DNA of 64,000 nucleotides, taken from contig NZ_LNRU01000004.1 in assembly GCF_001468225.1 (NCBI RefSeq), forward strand, positions 1 to 64,000, written 5' to 3'. The translations under genes were made by a program, and so were the position numbers. This document shows positions 62,686-64,000 of the stretch, piece by piece. How positions within the stretch are numbered: the stretch's first letter is position 1; each line of letters opens with the position of its first letter. The notes beneath the pieces are model-generated. The model was given only the letters and a program-made list of their open reading frames with translations, searched no databases and was not told the origin of the DNA. This DNA is from Sphingopyxis sp. H053. GTDB lineage: Bacteria; Pseudomonadota; Alphaproteobacteria; Sphingomonadales; Sphingomonadaceae.

Positions 62686-64000
62686 TCAGGGTTTGCGCAG
62701 GAACAGCGGATGTTCGGGCAGGCGCGAGCAATCGACGATCTTCCCGCCCGCGATCACCGTCTCGACCTTTTCGATATTGCGAATGTCGGCGAGCGGGTCG
62801 TCCGTCAGCAGGACGAGGTCGGCGATCTTGCCGGGCTCGATCGTGCCGAGGTCGGCGCTCATGCGCGCGGCGGCGGCGCCATGTTTGGTGCCCGCGACGA
62901 TCGCCTCCATCGGGGTCATGCCGAGTTCGACGAGCCCCTCGATCGCGCGGATCGTGCCGATCCCCGGCTCGGCCTCATCGCCCTTGGGCACGCGGCGGAA
63001 TTCGGGAGCGTCGCCATAGAAGCTGTCGGTCGCCGGGGTGACCCGGCATCCCGCCTTGATCAGCCGTTCGGCGTTGCGGCGCTGCACGTCCTGATTGTCG
63101 TCCATCATTTCGAGCCGCCGCCAGCGTTCGGCGCTGGTTGTCGCGGGCGGCATCTTCGCGATCTTCGCCTCCAGTTCTGCGCGCTTGGCGAGATGCTTCT
63201 TTCGATAGTCGCCGGTGATGTAATTCGACCGGATCCCGCACAGCACATCCTTCTTCACGATCAGCGCGATCAGCTCATCAGGCAGGTCGCGGCTCGTCAG
63301 CTCGGGATGCTGGATCAGGTCGATCCCCGCCTCGACGGCGAGCGTCAGTCCTTCCGAACTGGTGGCGTGCGTCTCGACCGGCTTGCCGCGCTTGTGCGCT
63401 TCCTCGACGATCACCGCCTGCTGGCGCGGCGAAAAGCCGATCAGCGCGGGGCGCAGGAAATGGCTGGTGCCGCCATATTTGATGAAGTCGACCCCCTTGT
63501 CGAGATAGCGGTTCATCGCGACGCGCAGCTCGTCGGGCGTCATGTCCATGATCTCTTCGCCCATGTCCTGCGCGAGCAGGTCGTTCCATTTCTCCTGGAA
63601 CAGCGACAGGTCCGAATCCTTGGTGAGCGAGAAGGTCAGCGAGAAGGGCCCGCCCCAGCCGAGGATGTTGCCCGCTGCCTTGAGCCTCGTGCCGACGACT
63701 TCGCCACGGTCGATGCGGTCGCGCACCGTCAGGATCGGCGGCAAGACGCCATAGCTGTCGCGCATCGTCGTCACGCCATAGGTCAGCGCGCGCTGCGCGA
63801 ATTCGAGCGCGAGTTCCTCGCCGCGGTCGGCATATTTCAGCGACGTGTCGCGTCGCGCCGGCTGGCCATAGACCGAGACATGGACATTGCTGTCGATGAA
63901 GCCGGGCAGCAGATAGCGACCGCGGCCGTCGATGACTTGCGCCCCCGCCGTGTCGGCACCGCCCTTGGCGATCGAAACGATCCGGCCCTTTTCGACGACG
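62686..64000 (-). CDS. Amidohydrolase family protein, N-terminus off the right edge
   Basis: The frame is open to the right edge, so the N-terminus lies outside; about 437 residues are visible. The metal-site strand appears as LLPGFIDSNVHVSVYG, with Asn in the place of the first His of the usual HxH. Later blocks are HATS (after ETHA), IDLIQHPELTS, and PATDSFYGDAP with the final Asp. The AADLGTIEPGKIADLVLLTDDPLADIRNIE tail is classical for amidohydrolases of the prolidase/imidazolonepropionase group. A GTG at 63774 is an internal codon, not the start. The exported SnoaL-like gene follows. Confidence 0.88.
   Translation of the reverse strand, partial: VVEKGRIVSIAKGGADTAGAQVIDGRGRYLLPGFIDSNVHVSVYGQPARRDTSLKYADRGEELALEFAQRALTYGVTTMRDSYGVLPPILTVRDRIDRGEVVGTRLKAAGNILGWGGPFSLTFSLTKDSDLSLFQEKWNDLLAQDMGEEIMDMTPDELRVAMNRYLDKGVDFIKYGGTSHFLRPALIGFSPRQQAVIVEEAHKRGKPVETHATSSEGLTLAVEAGIDLIQHPELTSRDLPDELIALIVKKDVLCGIRSNYITGDYRKKHLAKRAELEAKIAKMPPATTSAERWRRLEMMDDNQDVQRRNAERLIKAGCRVTPATDSFYGDAPEFRRVPKGDEAEPGIGTIRAIEGLVELGMTPMEAIVAGTKHGAAAARMSADLGTIEPGKIADLVLLTDDPLADIRNIEKVETVIAGGKIVDCSRLPEHPLFLRKP

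Noticed and set aside
63774..63774. Start of the amidohydrolase gene at a GTG at 63774
   Set aside because: The frame stays open to the right edge and codes for typical N-terminal amidohydrolase sequence (PGFIDSNVHV), so the GTG is internal.

Overview
The window is high-GC chromosomal DNA from an alphaproteobacterium, most likely a member of the Sphingomonadaceae close to Sphingopyxis. This is inferred from the strong G/C bias at third codon positions, two 1025-residue TonB-dependent receptors with N-termini typical of this group, a DUF2093 gene just after xseA, the many small exported proteins, and dispersed palindromes built on TCGTCATTCCCGCGAAAGC. No rRNA, tRNA, CRISPR array or complete insertion sequence was seen.

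Layout. 0-4.4 kb: a truncated membrane-anchored protein and purD on the minus strand; xseA, a DUF2093 gene and an M23 lipoprotein on the plus strand. The purD and xseA start codons overlap. 4.6-10.5 kb: a TonB-dependent receptor with codon use suggesting high expression, a putative sulfotransferase and a TPR/AspH-type hydroxylase. The last two genes diverge around an element bounded by perfect 32-bp inverted repeats. 10.6-21.4 kb: two tandem small cysteine-pair secreted proteins, clpB with a sigma-32-like promoter, an exported M17 aminopeptidase, a penicillin-acylase-family hydrolase, an M16 peptidase and a small hypothetical protein. 21.4-34 kb: a Bcr/CflA-type exporter, an orphan CdiI-like immunity gene, an amino acid permease, pbpC with an alpha-2-macroglobulin, a HIT protein and hisE. 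34-43 kb: a second TonB-dependent receptor, ung, a TauE/SafE permease and a run of small single-domain genes (DUF427, YaiI, alpha/beta hydrolase, DUF962, DUF2061, OsmC). 43-52.8 kb: an accessory-looking run with three 2H phosphoesterases, two DUF1801 genes, NAT, Arr, NIPSNAP, GNAT and several exported proteins. 52.8-55.2 kb: a lower-GC island whose last gene is strikingly AT-rich, looks like a PD-(D/E)XK nuclease and is broken by a one-base frameshift in a homopolymer. 55.2-64 kb: thiC with a TPP riboswitch, a DUF6265/WYL-regulator/GFA run, a LysR gene diverging from a PNPOx/GST/YdcZ cluster, and an amidohydrolase that runs off the right edge.

Themes. Envelope and peptide handling recur: an M23 lipoprotein, M17, penicillin acylase and M16 enzymes, the A2M/PBP1C pair and two TonB receptors. 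The best leads for something undescribed are the receptor/sulfotransferase/hydroxylase neighbourhood with its inverted-repeat element, the AT-rich nuclease-like island, the three 2H phosphoesterases, and a 61-residue exported protein that ends in a DUF1559-like helix. Function calls rest on motif recognition by eye; no database search was possible.
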